A stretch of DNA of 64,000 nt from Streptomyces sp. NBC_00154 (GTDB lineage Bacteria; Actinomycetota; Actinomycetes; Streptomycetales; Streptomycetaceae), in assembly GCF_026342835.1 (NCBI RefSeq), contig NZ_JAPEMI010000001.1, positions 3,168,501 to 3,232,500 of the forward strand, read 5' to 3'. Below are positions 18,002-28,178 of this stretch, in pieces. Both the position numbers and the translations under genes were made by a program. Position 1 is the first letter of the stretch, and every line of letters begins with the position of its first letter. A model generated the notes under the pieces. That model made no database searches. It saw nothing but the letters and a program-made list of their open reading frames with translations, and had not been told where the DNA came from.

Positions 18002-18393
18002 AGGTCGGCGAGGAGCTGGCACCGCTGGAGGTCGCGGTGACCCGCACCCTGATCGTCGCGGGCGCCATCGCCTCCCGCGACTACCAGGACGTGCACCATG
18101 ACGCCGAGCTCGCACAGCAGAAGGGCTCCCCGGACATTTTCATGAACATCCTGACGACCAACGGCCTGGTCGGGCGGTACGTCACCGACCACTTCGGGCC
18201 CTCGGCGGTGCTCCGCAAGGTCGCCATCAGGCTGGGCGCACCCAACTATCCGGGGGACACCATGGTGTTGAGCGGCACCGTCACGGCCCTCGGCGACGAC
18301 GGGACGGCCGAGGTGACGGTTGTCGGAGCGAATGGTCTCGGCAGGCACGTCACCGGCAAGGTGACCGTCAGCGTCCCGGAGGGATCCGCATGA
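17998..18393 (+). CDS. chsH1: MaoC hydratase, ChsH1-like
   Basis: 131 residues, ATGA overlap with the previous gene. Single hot-dog domain with RDYQDVHHDAELAQ at about residues 27-40, carrying the catalytic Asp/His pair, followed by SPDIFMNILTTNGLVGRYV, which matches mycobacterial ChsH1. It should supply the active site of a ChsH1-ChsH2 heterotetramer that adds water to the C17-side-chain enoyl-CoA. It again overlaps the next start by 4 nt. Confidence 0.88.
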   Translation: MKVGEELAPLEVAVTRTLIVAGAIASRDYQDVHHDAELAQQKGSPDIFMNILTTNGLVGRYVTDHFGPSAVLRKVAIRLGAPNYPGDTMVLSGTVTALGDDGTAEVTVVGANGLGRHVTGKVTVSVPEGSA

Positions 18394-19559
18394 GCGTGCG
18401 CAGGGCAGATTCGCTCGGCGGACGGGCCGCGATCGTAGGGATCGGGGCGACCGAGTTCTCCAAGGACTCCGGGCGCAGCGAACTGAAGCTGGCCGTCGAG
18501 GCGGTGCGGGCTGCCCTCGACGACGCCGGGCTGACCCCCGCCGATGTCGACGGCCTGGTCACCTTCACGATGGACACCAGCCCCGAGATCACTGTCGCCC
18601 AGGCGGCCGGCATCGGGGAGCTGTCGTTCTTCTCCCGCATCCACTACGGGGGCGGGGCGGCCTGCGCCACCGTGCAGCAGGCGGCGCTCGCCGTGGCGAG
18701 CGGGGTGGCCGATGTCGTGGTCTGCTACCGCGCATTCAACGAGCGGTCGGGGCGCCGTTTCGGTTCCGGCGTGCAGCACCGGGAACCGACGGCCGAGGGG
18801 ACTGCGCTCGGCTGGAATCTCCCCTTCGGACTCCTCACCCCGGCCTCCTGGGTCGCCATGGCCGCCCAGCGCTACCTGCACACGTACAACCTGACCCCGG
18901 AAGCCTTCGGCCATGTCGCGGTCACCGACCGACGCCACGCCGCGCGCAACCCGGCGGCGTACTTCTACGAGAAGCCGATCACGCTTGCCGATCACGCCGC
19001 ATCGCGCTGGATCGTCGAACCGCTACGGCTGCTCGACTGCTGTCAGGAGACCGACGGCGGACAGGCGATCGTCGTCACCAGTGCCGAGCGGGCCCGCGAC
19101 CTTCCCCGTCCGCCCGCAGTGATCGTCGCTGCCGCTCAGGGTGCCGGGCGGGCGCAGGAACAGATGACCAGCTTCTACCGTGACGGGCTGACCGGACTGC
19201 CGGAGACGGACGTCGTCGCCAGACAGCTCTGGCGTACTTCCGGACTCGCTCCCGCCGACATCGACGTGGGCATCCTCTACGACCACTTCACCCCGTTCGT
19301 TCTGATGCAGCTGGAGGAGTTCGGATTCTGCGGACCGGGTGAGGCCGCTGACTTCGTGGCGGACGACGCGCTGCCACTGAACACACACGGAGGCCAGTTG
19401 GGAGAGGCCTATCTGCACGGGATGAATGGCATTGCGGAGGCGGTCCGGCAGATCCGGGGCACGTCGGTGAATCAGATACCCGGAGCGGCGAGAACGCTGG
19501 TGACGGCAGGCACGGGGGTCCCCACCTCGGGACTGATACTGGGCACGGACGGCGCGTGA
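18390..19559 (+). CDS. ltp2: thiolase-fold steroid aldolase, Ltp2-like
   Basis: 389 residues of thiolase-superfamily lipid-transfer type, beginning GGRAAIVGIGATEFSKDSGR with conserved DVDGLVTFTMD and a C-terminal LPLNTHGGQLGEAYLHGMNG. The length matches mycobacterial Ltp2 (about 386). Ltp2 with the DUF35 domain of ChsH2 releases propionyl-CoA from 17-hydroxy-3-oxo-pregnene-carboxyl-CoA to give androstenedione. Last gene of the overlapping five-gene set. No CYP125 gene is present at this locus. Confidence 0.87.
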   Translation: MSVRRADSLGGRAAIVGIGATEFSKDSGRSELKLAVEAVRAALDDAGLTPADVDGLVTFTMDTSPEITVAQAAGIGELSFFSRIHYGGGAACATVQQAALAVASGVADVVVCYRAFNERSGRRFGSGVQHREPTAEGTALGWNLPFGLLTPASWVAMAAQRYLHTYNLTPEAFGHVAVTDRRHAARNPAAYFYEKPITLADHAASRWIVEPLRLLDCCQETDGGQAIVVTSAERARDLPRPPAVIVAAAQGAGRAQEQMTSFYRDGLTGLPETDVVARQLWRTSGLAPADIDVGILYDHFTPFVLMQLEEFGFCGPGEAADFVADDALPLNTHGGQLGEAYLHGMNGIAEAVRQIRGTSVNQIPGAARTLVTAGTGVPTSGLILGTDGA

Positions 19560-19642
19560 CGGGGGAGCGACGGCGCCGGTGGGGCGGTGGGGCCGTCCGG
19601 GGGTGACCCTGAGTCCTGATGACGGCCCCTACTCCTTCAGGA

Positions 19643-19660
19643 GGTGGGGCCGACCCCACC
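19643..19660 (+). terminator. possible terminator after the igr-like operon
   Basis: 7-bp stem GGTGGGG (19643-19649) and CCCCACC (19654-19660), loop CCGA, preceded by a small CTCC/GGAG hairpin. It lies about 85 nt after the Ltp2-like stop. Confidence 0.45.
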
Positions 19661-19725
19661 CCTACAACCTGAGGCGGACGTGGCTTCGGGACCTGGGGCC
19701 GATCCCCCGGGGTAGTACCCACTCC

Positions 19726-19731
19726 TAGCGT
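19726..19731 (+). promoter_or_regulatory. putative -10 of a leaderless sigma-factor gene
   Basis: TAGCGT ends 6 nt before the ATG of the sigma gene, and no Shine-Dalgarno sequence is present. That spacing fits a transcript that starts at or near the start codon. A GTACCC palindrome-like segment lies just upstream. Confidence 0.35.
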
Positions 19732-19737
19732 GGACCT

Positions 19738-20445
19738 ATGACCACGCCAGTCTGCACGGGCGCCTCCAGGGGAGCCGCTGCCGCCACCGGATACGCGCCG
19801 CACACCTCGTCGGCGTCGCACGCGCAGCACGCGCCACGCGCCTCATCGGCGTCATACCCGCAGCACGCATCGGCCACCACACAGGCCTCGCACACCGCGC
19901 TCACTCCGCACACCGCGCTCACTCCGCACGGGGCGTGTGCTCCGCACGTTCCGTACCCGTCGTTCTCGTCGTTCGTGCGGGCGCGGGGGCCCGTGCTGCT
20001 GCGTACCGCGCGCTCGCTCACCGCGAATCCGAGTGATGCCGAGGACCTGCTGCAGACCGCGCTCACCAAGACGTACGTGGCGTGGGAGCGGATCGAGGAT
20101 CACCGGGCGCTCGACGGTTACGTTCGCCGGGCGCTGCTGAACACCCGGACCTCGCAGTGGCGCAAGCGCAAGGTCGACGAGTTCGCCTGCGACGAGCTGC
20201 CCGAGCAGGAGGCCTCTCCGGCGCCCGATCCCGCCGAGCAGCAGTCCTTGCACGATGCGATGTGGCGGGCCGTGCTGAAGCTTCCGGACCGGCAGCGGGC
20301 GATGGTCGTCCTGCGTTACTACGAGGACCTCAGTGAGGCGCAGACGGCCGAGGTGCTCGGGGTGTCCATCGGCACCGTCAAGAGCGCGGTCTCACGAGCC
20401 CTCGGCAAGCTCCGCGAGGACCCGGAGCTGACCCCTGTGCGCTGA
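19738..20445 (+). CDS. SigE-family ECF RNA polymerase sigma factor
   Basis: 235 residues. Region 2 spans about 80-150 (ARSLTANPSDAEDLLQTALTKTYVAWERI) and region 4 about 175-230 (LPDRQRAMVVLRYYEDLSE followed by TAEVLGVSIGTVKSAVSRAL). The first 78 residues are a low-complexity Ala/His/Ser/Thr/Pro tail with the internal repeat HTALTPH occurring twice, not found in classical ECF factors. No anti-sigma gene is adjacent. The cytosolic protein would direct polymerase to an unknown promoter set. Confidence 0.88.
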   Translation: MTTPVCTGASRGAAAATGYAPHTSSASHAQHAPRASSASYPQHASATTQASHTALTPHTALTPHGACAPHVPYPSFSSFVRARGPVLLRTARSLTANPSDAEDLLQTALTKTYVAWERIEDHRALDGYVRRALLNTRTSQWRKRKVDEFACDELPEQEASPAPDPAEQQSLHDAMWRAVLKLPDRQRAMVVLRYYEDLSEAQTAEVLGVSIGTVKSAVSRALGKLREDPELTPVR

Positions 20446-20604
20446 GCCCGAAGCTCACCGGCGGGCCGACAGCACGGCGGGCCACGGGCCGGCAGACGGG
20501 CAGGCGCGGGCTCGCGAGGCGTTCCGGGTGGTGCGACGGTTGGGGGTATCAGCCTTCCTCCCAGGACACCGGGAAACCAGAAGCCGGGAAAGGTGGCGAC
20601 GGTC

Positions 20605-21000
20605 ATGGCTGAACATCCGCATGCCGCGCTGGTCCGCAAGGGCTACGAAGCTTTCAACCGCGGTGACATGGAGACGCTGGCCGAGATGCTGGCGGGCGAC
20701 GCGACCCACCATGTCCCGGGCAACAGTGCACTCTCCGGTGACTACAAGGGCCGGGACGAGATGCTCGCGTACTACCGGCGGCTGGCCGAGGAATCGGACG
20801 GCACGATGACGGCCACGCTGCTGAATGTGCTGGTCGACGGCCGGGGGCACGCAGTGTCTGTGCATCGGGTCATGGCGAAGCGCAAGGGGCGGACGCTCGA
20901 TGCCATGGGCGGGATCGTCTTCCGGATCATCGGCGACAAGGCCACCGACCTTGACGAGTGCATGGAAGACATTGAGGTCAGCGACGAGTTCTGGTCCTGA
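20605..21000 (+). CDS. SnoaL-like (NTF2 fold) protein
   Basis: 131 residues from MAEHPHAALV; a GTG at 20593 is in frame but less well placed. SnoaL_2-type domain: LVRKGYEAFNRGDMETLAEML, then HHVPGNSALSGDYKGRDEML and YYRRLAEES. The fold includes ketosteroid isomerases and polyketide cyclases, but catalytic residues vary, so the substrate cannot be read from sequence. It lies between a sigma factor and an acyl-CoA ligase. Confidence 0.8.
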   Translation: MAEHPHAALVRKGYEAFNRGDMETLAEMLAGDATHHVPGNSALSGDYKGRDEMLAYYRRLAEESDGTMTATLLNVLVDGRGHAVSVHRVMAKRKGRTLDAMGGIVFRIIGDKATDLDECMEDIEVSDEFWS

Positions 21001-21085
21001 TTCCCGGTTGCTCGCCCCGCAGGCCCCGTCGGCATGCCGGCCAGGGGAATCCGACGGAAACCGATTCGTACTCCCGGGAGTAGTG

Positions 21086-21103
21086 ACATACCGCGCGGTA
21101 TGT
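21086..21103. promoter_or_regulatory. 18-bp perfect palindrome upstream of the acyl-CoA ligase
   Basis: ACATACCGCGCGGTATGT, 52 nt before the ligase GTG. It is a perfect inverted repeat typical of TetR-family operators and probably overlaps the promoter. No TetR gene is adjacent. Confidence 0.75.
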
Positions 21104-21155
21104 GCGCAGAATCAGCGGAACCTTACTGCCGCGTAGCGCCCACCGGGAGGACGCC

Positions 21156-22805
<1,650 letters not shown>

Positions 22806-22848
22806 TCGACGGGTCCGACAGGTCCGCCACGGCCTGAGAGGGTCCGCG

Positions 22849-22906
22849 GGGCGCATGCGACGAGGGCGGTACGGGGTTTCCCGTACCGCCCTCGTCGCAT
22901 GCGCCC
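22849..22906. terminator. 27-bp perfect-stem bidirectional terminator
   Basis: Arms 22849-22875 and 22880-22906 are perfectly complementary with a 4-nt loop (GTTT). It separates the convergent acyl-CoA ligase and PAS protein genes and is the longest hairpin noticed in the window. Confidence 0.9.
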
Positions 22907-22911
22907 GTCCG

Positions 22912-25900
22912 TCAGTTCGTGCCGATCTTCGCCAGCAGGTCGACGATGCGGGACTGCACCTCTTCGCTCGTCGAGCGTTCCGCCAGGAACAGCACGGTCT
23001 CGCCCGAGCTGAGCTTCGGCAGTTCCGCCCGGTTCATGTCGGCCGAGGTGTAGACGACCAGCGGGGTGCGGTTGAGCTGGCCGTTCGCGCGCAGCCAGTC
23101 GATGATCCCGGCCCGGCGGCGGCGTACCTGCATCAGGTCCATCACCACCAGGTTCGGCCGCATCCGGGTGGCCAGCGAGACCGCCTCGTCGTCGGTGGCG
23201 GCCCGCGCGACCTGCATGCCGCGGCGTTCCAGCGTCGTCGTCAGTGCCACCGCGATCTCCTCGTGCTCCTCGATCAGCAGCACGCGCGGCGGGTGCTGCT
23301 CGCTGTCGCGGGGAGCGAGCGCCTTGAGGAGTATGGCGGGGTCGGCACCGTACGCCGCTTCCCGCGACGCCTGCCCCAGACCGGCCGTCACCAGCACCGG
23401 AACCTCCGCGGCCACCGCCGCCTGGCGCAGCGACTGCAGGGCCGTACGGGTGATGGGGCCGGTCAGCGGGTCCACGAAGAGCGCGGCGGGGAATGCCGCG
23501 ATCTGAGCGTCCACCTCTTCGCGGGAGTGCACGATCACCGGCCGGTAGCCGCGGTCGCTCAGTGCCTGCTGGGTGGAGACGTCGGGCGCGGGCCAGACGA
23601 GGAGCCGACGCGGGTTGTCCAGCGGCTCCGGGGGCAGCTCGTCGTCGACCGGCTGCGGCGACGGACGGTTGGCGACCTCTACCGCGCCTCCCGGGCCGTC
23701 CAGCGGCTCCGGACCTTCGGCGCCCTCGTCGGGTGCCCCGATGGCGTATGCGCGCCCCTCGGCCGCAGGGGCGGACAGCAGCTGCCCGGAGGTGCTGGTG
23801 GTGGGAGCTGCGGCGGGCTGCGCAGCAGCCGTCGGTGCGGCGCCGGGCTGTGTGGCGGCCGGCTGCGGCACGGCGGGCTGTGCCGTGCGCTCGGCCTCGG
23901 GCGGGGCGGCGAGCTTCCGGCGTCGCCCGGCGCCGCCGAGCGTCTGGTTCTGCTGATGGGCGAGGTGCTGGACGAACGGCACGCCCTGCCCGAGCGTCCG
24001 CACGCTGAACGCGCGCCCCTGCGTCGAGTCGGCCGACGGGGAGGCGGGCATGGGGGCCTCGGCCGGCAGCGGCTGGCGCCGCGCATCCGGCACGGGCTCG
24101 GGTGCGGGTGCGGGCACGGGTGCGGTGTCTCGCGGGCGGCTCTCCGTCACACCGGCGGGGTTGGTGTTGCCGGTGGTGTGGGTGGTGTGACCCCCTCCGG
24201 TCCGGTCCAGGTCGTCGCCGGGGGGTGTCAGGGAAGCCGGCCCCTGTCCCGAGGTGCCGTTCTCCGCCCAGCCCCCGGGCTGCGCGGGCAGTCCGGGCTG
24301 CATCGGCTGCTGCAGGGGCTCCGGCTGCTGCGGTGCGTCGGCCTGACGGGCCCGGCGGCGGCCGGTCGGCCCGGGGTGTGCCTGCGGCGGCGTGTGGACG
24401 TCGTCCTGCGGGGCCCGTACGGCGTCATGGCGTCCGGGCAGCGAGGCGTCCGCCTCACCGGCCGTGGGCGGGATCCGGTCGGCCTCGGCGGGCGGGAGCG
24501 CGAACGCGGTCCGCGGCCCTGTCGACTCGGCCGGAACGGACCGGTCCTGTGCGGTCCCGAGCGCCCGCCGGGCCCGCCGCCCGGTCGGCTGCGGCTGGGC
24601 CTGGCCCTGCTGCGGGTTGCCCTCGCTCTGCCCCTGGCCGGTGGCAGGAGCGACTGCCGGGAGGGCCAGCTGATTCTCGTTGCCCTGACGAGTGCGGTGT
24701 CCGCCCGCAGGCACCGGCATCTCGGCCGGAACACCCTGCGGCGGCACGGTCTGCCCGCGCTGCGGACGGCCGCCACCGCCCTGTGCGCCCTCGGCCGCCG
24801 TCACCACGGAGCCCTCGGACGGCGCCGCGGCTCCGGGCAGAGCCAACGCCTGCCCGGGCCCCTGCCCCGGCTGCGGAGACTGGGTGGACTGTGCGGGCAG
24901 CGGGGACTGCGCGGGCGCAGCGGTCGCCTCGGCTGGGCTGGGCCTCCCCCGCCTGCGGCCGGATCCCTCGCCGTGCTGCTGGGCGGGGACGAGCCCCTGA
25001 GGCGACTGCGGACCCTGCTGGACCTGCTGAGCCGACTCCTCCTGTGGCACCGTTTCGCGCCGCGCCCGCCGCCGTCCGGTCGGCTCCACCGCTGCTGTGT
25101 CCGCCCCCGGTCCGGCTTCCGCCGCACCCACCGGGCTCTCCAGGAAGGCATCCGTCGACGCCCTGCGGGCCCTGCGCCGCCCGCCTGGCGGTGTGCCCGG
25201 CTGCTCCTGCACGGCACCGGCCCCGGCGACACCACCGGCCGTCGCCTCCGCCGGTGCCTGCACGACGGGCGGCTCCGGCGGCATCACGGTGCCCGAACCC
25301 GCGCCCAGCGGCACCTCGAGTACATACGCGCTGCCGCTCATCCCCGGCATCTCGTGCGTCTGGAGCACACCGCCGTGCGCCCGCACGATTCCGCGCACGA
25401 TCGGCTCGTGCACCGGGTCTCCCCCGGCGAACGGTCCGCGCACCTCGATCCGTACGACCTCACCGCGCTGCGCCGCCGCCACGACCACCGTCGAGTCGAC
25501 GTAGCCGCCGCCCGGCACCACACGTGCCTTGCCGGTCGAGTCGACCCCGGCGACATCCGCGACCAGATGCGCGAGCGCGGTCACCAGCCGACCCGCGTCG
25601 ACCTCGGCCTCGATCGGCGGCGCGTGCACCGCGAACTGGGCCCGGCCGGGGCCGATCAGCTCGACGGCGGCGTCGATCCCGGCCGTCACGACACCGTCGA
25701 GCAGCACAGTCGCCTTGACCAGCTGCTCCGCACCGCTGTCCAGCCGCTGGAAGCCCAGCACGTTGTCGACGAGCGTCGTCATGCGGGCATAGCCGGCAGC
25801 CAGGTGATGCAGGATCTGGTTGGCCTCGGGCCACAGCTGGCCCGCCGGGTCGGCGGCGAGCTTGAAGAGCTCGCCGCGCAGCTCCTCCAGCGGGCCGCGC

Positions 25901-26955
25901 AGCGACTCGCCGAGTACGGCGGTCAGCTGGTGGTGCCGGGCGGTCAGGTCCGTGATCCGCTCGGCCTGCTCCTCCAGCTCTGCCGTGTACCGCTCGGTCC
26001 GGTCGGCCAGCTCGGTGGCGTGCCGTTCGGTGAGCTCGGCGACTTCGGCGGTGTGCTGTTCGGTGAGCTCGGTGACCTCGGTGGTGTGGCTCGCGGTCAG
26101 CTCGGTGAGCTGCGTCGTGTGCTGCTTGGTGAGTTCCTCGTACGGCCTGCGGTCGGTGAACGTCATCACCGCGCCGACCAGCTGGTCCCCGTCGCGGACG
26201 GGCGCGGTCGTCAGGTCGACCGGCACCTGGGCGCCGCTCTTGGACCACAGCACCTGCCCACGCACCCGGTGCTTGCGCCCGGACTTGAGCGTGTCGGCGA
26301 GCGGCGACTCCTCGTACGGGAACGGCTCGCCCTCCGCACGCGAGTGCAGGATGAGCGGGTGCAGCTCCTGGCCGCCCAGGTCGCTGGCGCGGAATCCGAG
26401 GATCTGCGCGGCGGCGGGGTTGACCAGAACGACCCGGCCGTCCGTGTCCGTGCCGACGACACCCTCGGACGCGGCCCGCAGGATCATCTCGGTCTGCCGC
26501 TGCGAGCGGGCCAGCTCGGCCTCGGTGTCGACGGTGCCCGACAGATCCCGTACGACGAGCATCAGCAGCTCGTCACCCGTGTAGCTGCCGGCGTAGCCCG
26601 CCTGGAAGTCGTTGTACGCGGCCTGCCCGTCCTCCAGGCTGGCGCTGGTGACCTCGACCGGGTACTCGGTGCCGTCGGTCCGCCGCGCGGTCATCCGCGT
26701 CGGCTTCGTACGGCCCCGCTCGTCCGCGGCCTCGGGCCTGCGCATCGACCCCGGAATCAGCTTGGAGTCGAACTCCGGCAGCAGATCGAGCAGTCCACGA
26801 CCGACGAGCGCGGTGCCCGGAGTCTCGAACATTTCGAGGGCGATGGTGTTGGCGTTGACGACCGTACCGTTGCAATTGACGAGCAACAGCCCGTCCGGAA
26901 GGGCATCGAGTATGGCTGCGAGGCGAGCAGCGCCTCGGGATGGCCTGCTGCTCAC
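22912..26955 (-). CDS. PAS-PAS-coiled coil-pseudokinase-receiver signalling protein
   Basis: 1347 residues. PAS domains lie at about 8-130 and 150-270. A coiled coil at about 273-350 includes five 11-residue repeats (276-330, TKQHTTQLTEL type). A histidine-kinase-like part covers about 345-570. Its H-box region reads TAVLGESLRGPLEELRG, with no phospho-acceptor His, and the N-box region reads LVTALAHLVADVAG, without the conserved Asn, so ATP-dependent autophosphorylation is unlikely. A 500-residue Pro/Gln/Ala-rich linker follows, then two receiver-like domains: a degenerate one (LFVDPLTGP) and a final one with LVVMDLMQ and VVYTSADM. It is a cytosolic integrator rather than a classical kinase. 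Stand-alone gene. Confidence 0.85.
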   Translation of the reverse strand: MSSRPSRGAARLAAILDALPDGLLLVNCNGTVVNANTIALEMFETPGTALVGRGLLDLLPEFDSKLIPGSMRRPEAADERGRTKPTRMTARRTDGTEYPVEVTSASLEDGQAAYNDFQAGYAGSYTGDELLMLVVRDLSGTVDTEAELARSQRQTEMILRAASEGVVGTDTDGRVVLVNPAAAQILGFRASDLGGQELHPLILHSRAEGEPFPYEESPLADTLKSGRKHRVRGQVLWSKSGAQVPVDLTTAPVRDGDQLVGAVMTFTDRRPYEELTKQHTTQLTELTASHTTEVTELTEQHTAEVAELTERHATELADRTERYTAELEEQAERITDLTARHHQLTAVLGESLRGPLEELRGELFKLAADPAGQLWPEANQILHHLAAGYARMTTLVDNVLGFQRLDSGAEQLVKATVLLDGVVTAGIDAAVELIGPGRAQFAVHAPPIEAEVDAGRLVTALAHLVADVAGVDSTGKARVVPGGGYVDSTVVVAAAQRGEVVRIEVRGPFAGGDPVHEPIVRGIVRAHGGVLQTHEMPGMSGSAYVLEVPLGAGSGTVMPPEPPVVQAPAEATAGGVAGAGAVQEQPGTPPGGRRRARRASTDAFLESPVGAAEAGPGADTAAVEPTGRRRARRETVPQEESAQQVQQGPQSPQGLVPAQQHGEGSGRRRGRPSPAEATAAPAQSPLPAQSTQSPQPGQGPGQALALPGAAAPSEGSVVTAAEGAQGGGGRPQRGQTVPPQGVPAEMPVPAGGHRTRQGNENQLALPAVAPATGQGQSEGNPQQGQAQPQPTGRRARRALGTAQDRSVPAESTGPRTAFALPPAEADRIPPTAGEADASLPGRHDAVRAPQDDVHTPPQAHPGPTGRRRARQADAPQQPEPLQQPMQPGLPAQPGGWAENGTSGQGPASLTPPGDDLDRTGGGHTTHTTGNTNPAGVTESRPRDTAPVPAPAPEPVPDARRQPLPAEAPMPASPSADSTQGRAFSVRTLGQGVPFVQHLAHQQNQTLGGAGRRRKLAAPPEAERTAQPAVPQPAATQPGAAPTAAAQPAAAPTTSTSGQLLSAPAAEGRAYAIGAPDEGAEGPEPLDGPGGAVEVANRPSPQPVDDELPPEPLDNPRRLLVWPAPDVSTQQALSDRGYRPVIVHSREEVDAQIAAFPAALFVDPLTGPITRTALQSLRQAAVAAEVPVLVTAGLGQASREAAYGADPAILLKALAPRDSEQHPPRVLLIEEHEEIAVALTTTLERRGMQVARAATDDEAVSLATRMRPNLVVMDLMQVRRRRAGIIDWLRANGQLNRTPLVVYTSADMNRAELPKLSSGETVLFLAERSTSEEVQSRIVDLLAKIGTN

Positions 26956-27181
26956 GACGACGCTTCCTCCCTGATTACCGCACCTTGCCGACAGCGGGCC
27001 CCATCTTGCCCCTCGGGCCGCAGGCTGTCACTGGAGGAGTCTAAAGGCAGGGAAGGGGCATCCGACGGCGGATGAGGGGGAGCTCTCACCAAGGTTCTGT
27101 GCATACGGTGTACGACTCCTGTCCTGTGCGAGTCCTGTGAAGCCCCCGGTACGGGTCCTGCGACGGGCCCGGCCGCCGTGG

Positions 27182-27673
27182 TCAGCGGACGTTGGGGAGC
27201 ACCGGCCGCAGTGTGTTCCAGCGGGCGATCTCGCAGCCGTTGGTCCGGTCGAAGGACGCGTCGACGTGCTGCCCCCGCCAGCTCCCGGTGACCCGGGCGG
27301 TGGCCGAGCCGCCGAACTGCTGGGTGCACATGGCGTCCGCGGGCACCGGACGGAAGGGGTCCGCGCCGGCATTCCCGTCCGTGGGCTGTGCGAGCTCCGC
27401 CAGCCGGTCGCAGGCCTGCTGCGCCACCGGATGGGTGCCGCCCGCCGGGAGGCACCGCAGTTCGTACACGCCGTCGGCCTCCCGGTCGCCGGAGTCCGAG
27501 ACCGTCACCCTCAGCTGGGTCCTCTCGGTGCCGTCGTCGCCCTGGAGCGCCGACGGCAGCGGCAGCGGAACGGGCAGCAGCGGCAGGGGGCCGGTTCCGG
27601 CGGTCGCGGCCGGTGCGGCAGCCGACAGTACGGCGAGCGATGCGACAGCGGTGAGGACGAGGCGGCGCAGCAT
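27182..27673 (-). CDS. subtilisin inhibitor-like (SSI) secreted protease inhibitor
   Basis: 163 residues from MLRRLVLTAVASLAV, with AGGAG upstream. A signal peptide of about 30 residues is followed by a Pro/Leu linker and an SSI domain. Four Cys are in the family pattern: YELRCLPAGGTHPVAQQAC and DAMCTQQFGGSATARVTGSWRG ... NGCEIARW. SSI proteins bind serine proteases such as subtilisin in the medium. The reactive-site loop follows the third Cys; aligning on CPMVYD of classical SSI puts Gln at P1 instead of Met or Lys, so specificity may differ. Confidence 0.9.
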   Translation of the reverse strand: MLRRLVLTAVASLAVLSAAAPAATAGTGPLPLLPVPLPLPSALQGDDGTERTQLRVTVSDSGDREADGVYELRCLPAGGTHPVAQQACDRLAELAQPTDGNAGADPFRPVPADAMCTQQFGGSATARVTGSWRGQHVDASFDRTNGCEIARWNTLRPVLPNVR

Positions 27674-27872
27674 GCGGAGCTCCTGTTGGACGCGGAAGAA
27701 CGGCGGAGGCGGTACCCCCGTCTTCACTAACGCTCCGCACGCCGCGGCGTTGCGCAACGCAGGCGCTTTGCCCTCGTGGCCGACTGCCTAGTACCGTAGG
27801 CGGCGATTGGAGAGACAGCGCTCAGCTGTGTCATCATCTGCACGCACCACTTGCGCTCGCGCGAGGTGTGCT

Positions 27873-27963
27873 GGAGGCGTCGCCTAGTCCGGTCTATGGC
27901 GCCGCACTGCTAATGCGGTTTGGGTCTTAAAGCCCATCGAGGGTTCAAATCCCTCCGCCTCCG
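27873..27963 (+). tRNA. tRNA-Ser (GCU)
   Basis: 91 nt. Acceptor GGAGGCG (27873-27879) pairs with CGCCTCC (27956-27962), discriminator G. Anticodon stem CCGCA/TGCGG encloses CTGCTAA, anticodon GCT at 27909-27911. Long variable arm and T-arm GAGGGTTCAAATCCCTC. Confidence 0.96.
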
Positions 27964-27971
27964 CTTGATCG

Positions 27972-28003
27972 CTGAAGCCCCGAGCCACTGGCCGGGGCTT
28001 CAG
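27972..28003 (+). terminator. terminator after tRNA-Ser(GCU)
   Basis: Perfect 11-bp stem CTGAAGCCCCG (27972-27982) and CGGGGCTTCAG (27993-28003), 10-nt loop. Confidence 0.75.
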
Positions 28004-28178
28004 TCGTATCCGGACGCGGAACGTGCTCGCGGCAGCGCGGGGCGAGGTGACCGAATGAGGCGCCACAGGGCGTTTTCGCAGGTCAGAGGTGGTGTGGCTA
28101 ATGGATTTCGCGTGACGGCGCAGGTCATGTAATGTTGTTCCCGCAACGCCGACCAGGCAGAAAAGCCCGGAACGCCAA

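Noticed and set aside
22855..27075. 1406-codon open frame on the plus strand
   Set aside because: It lies antisense to the PAS protein. Its translation is Arg/Gly/Leu/His-rich with no domain and no ribosome site; it is a GC-bias shadow of the real minus-strand gene.
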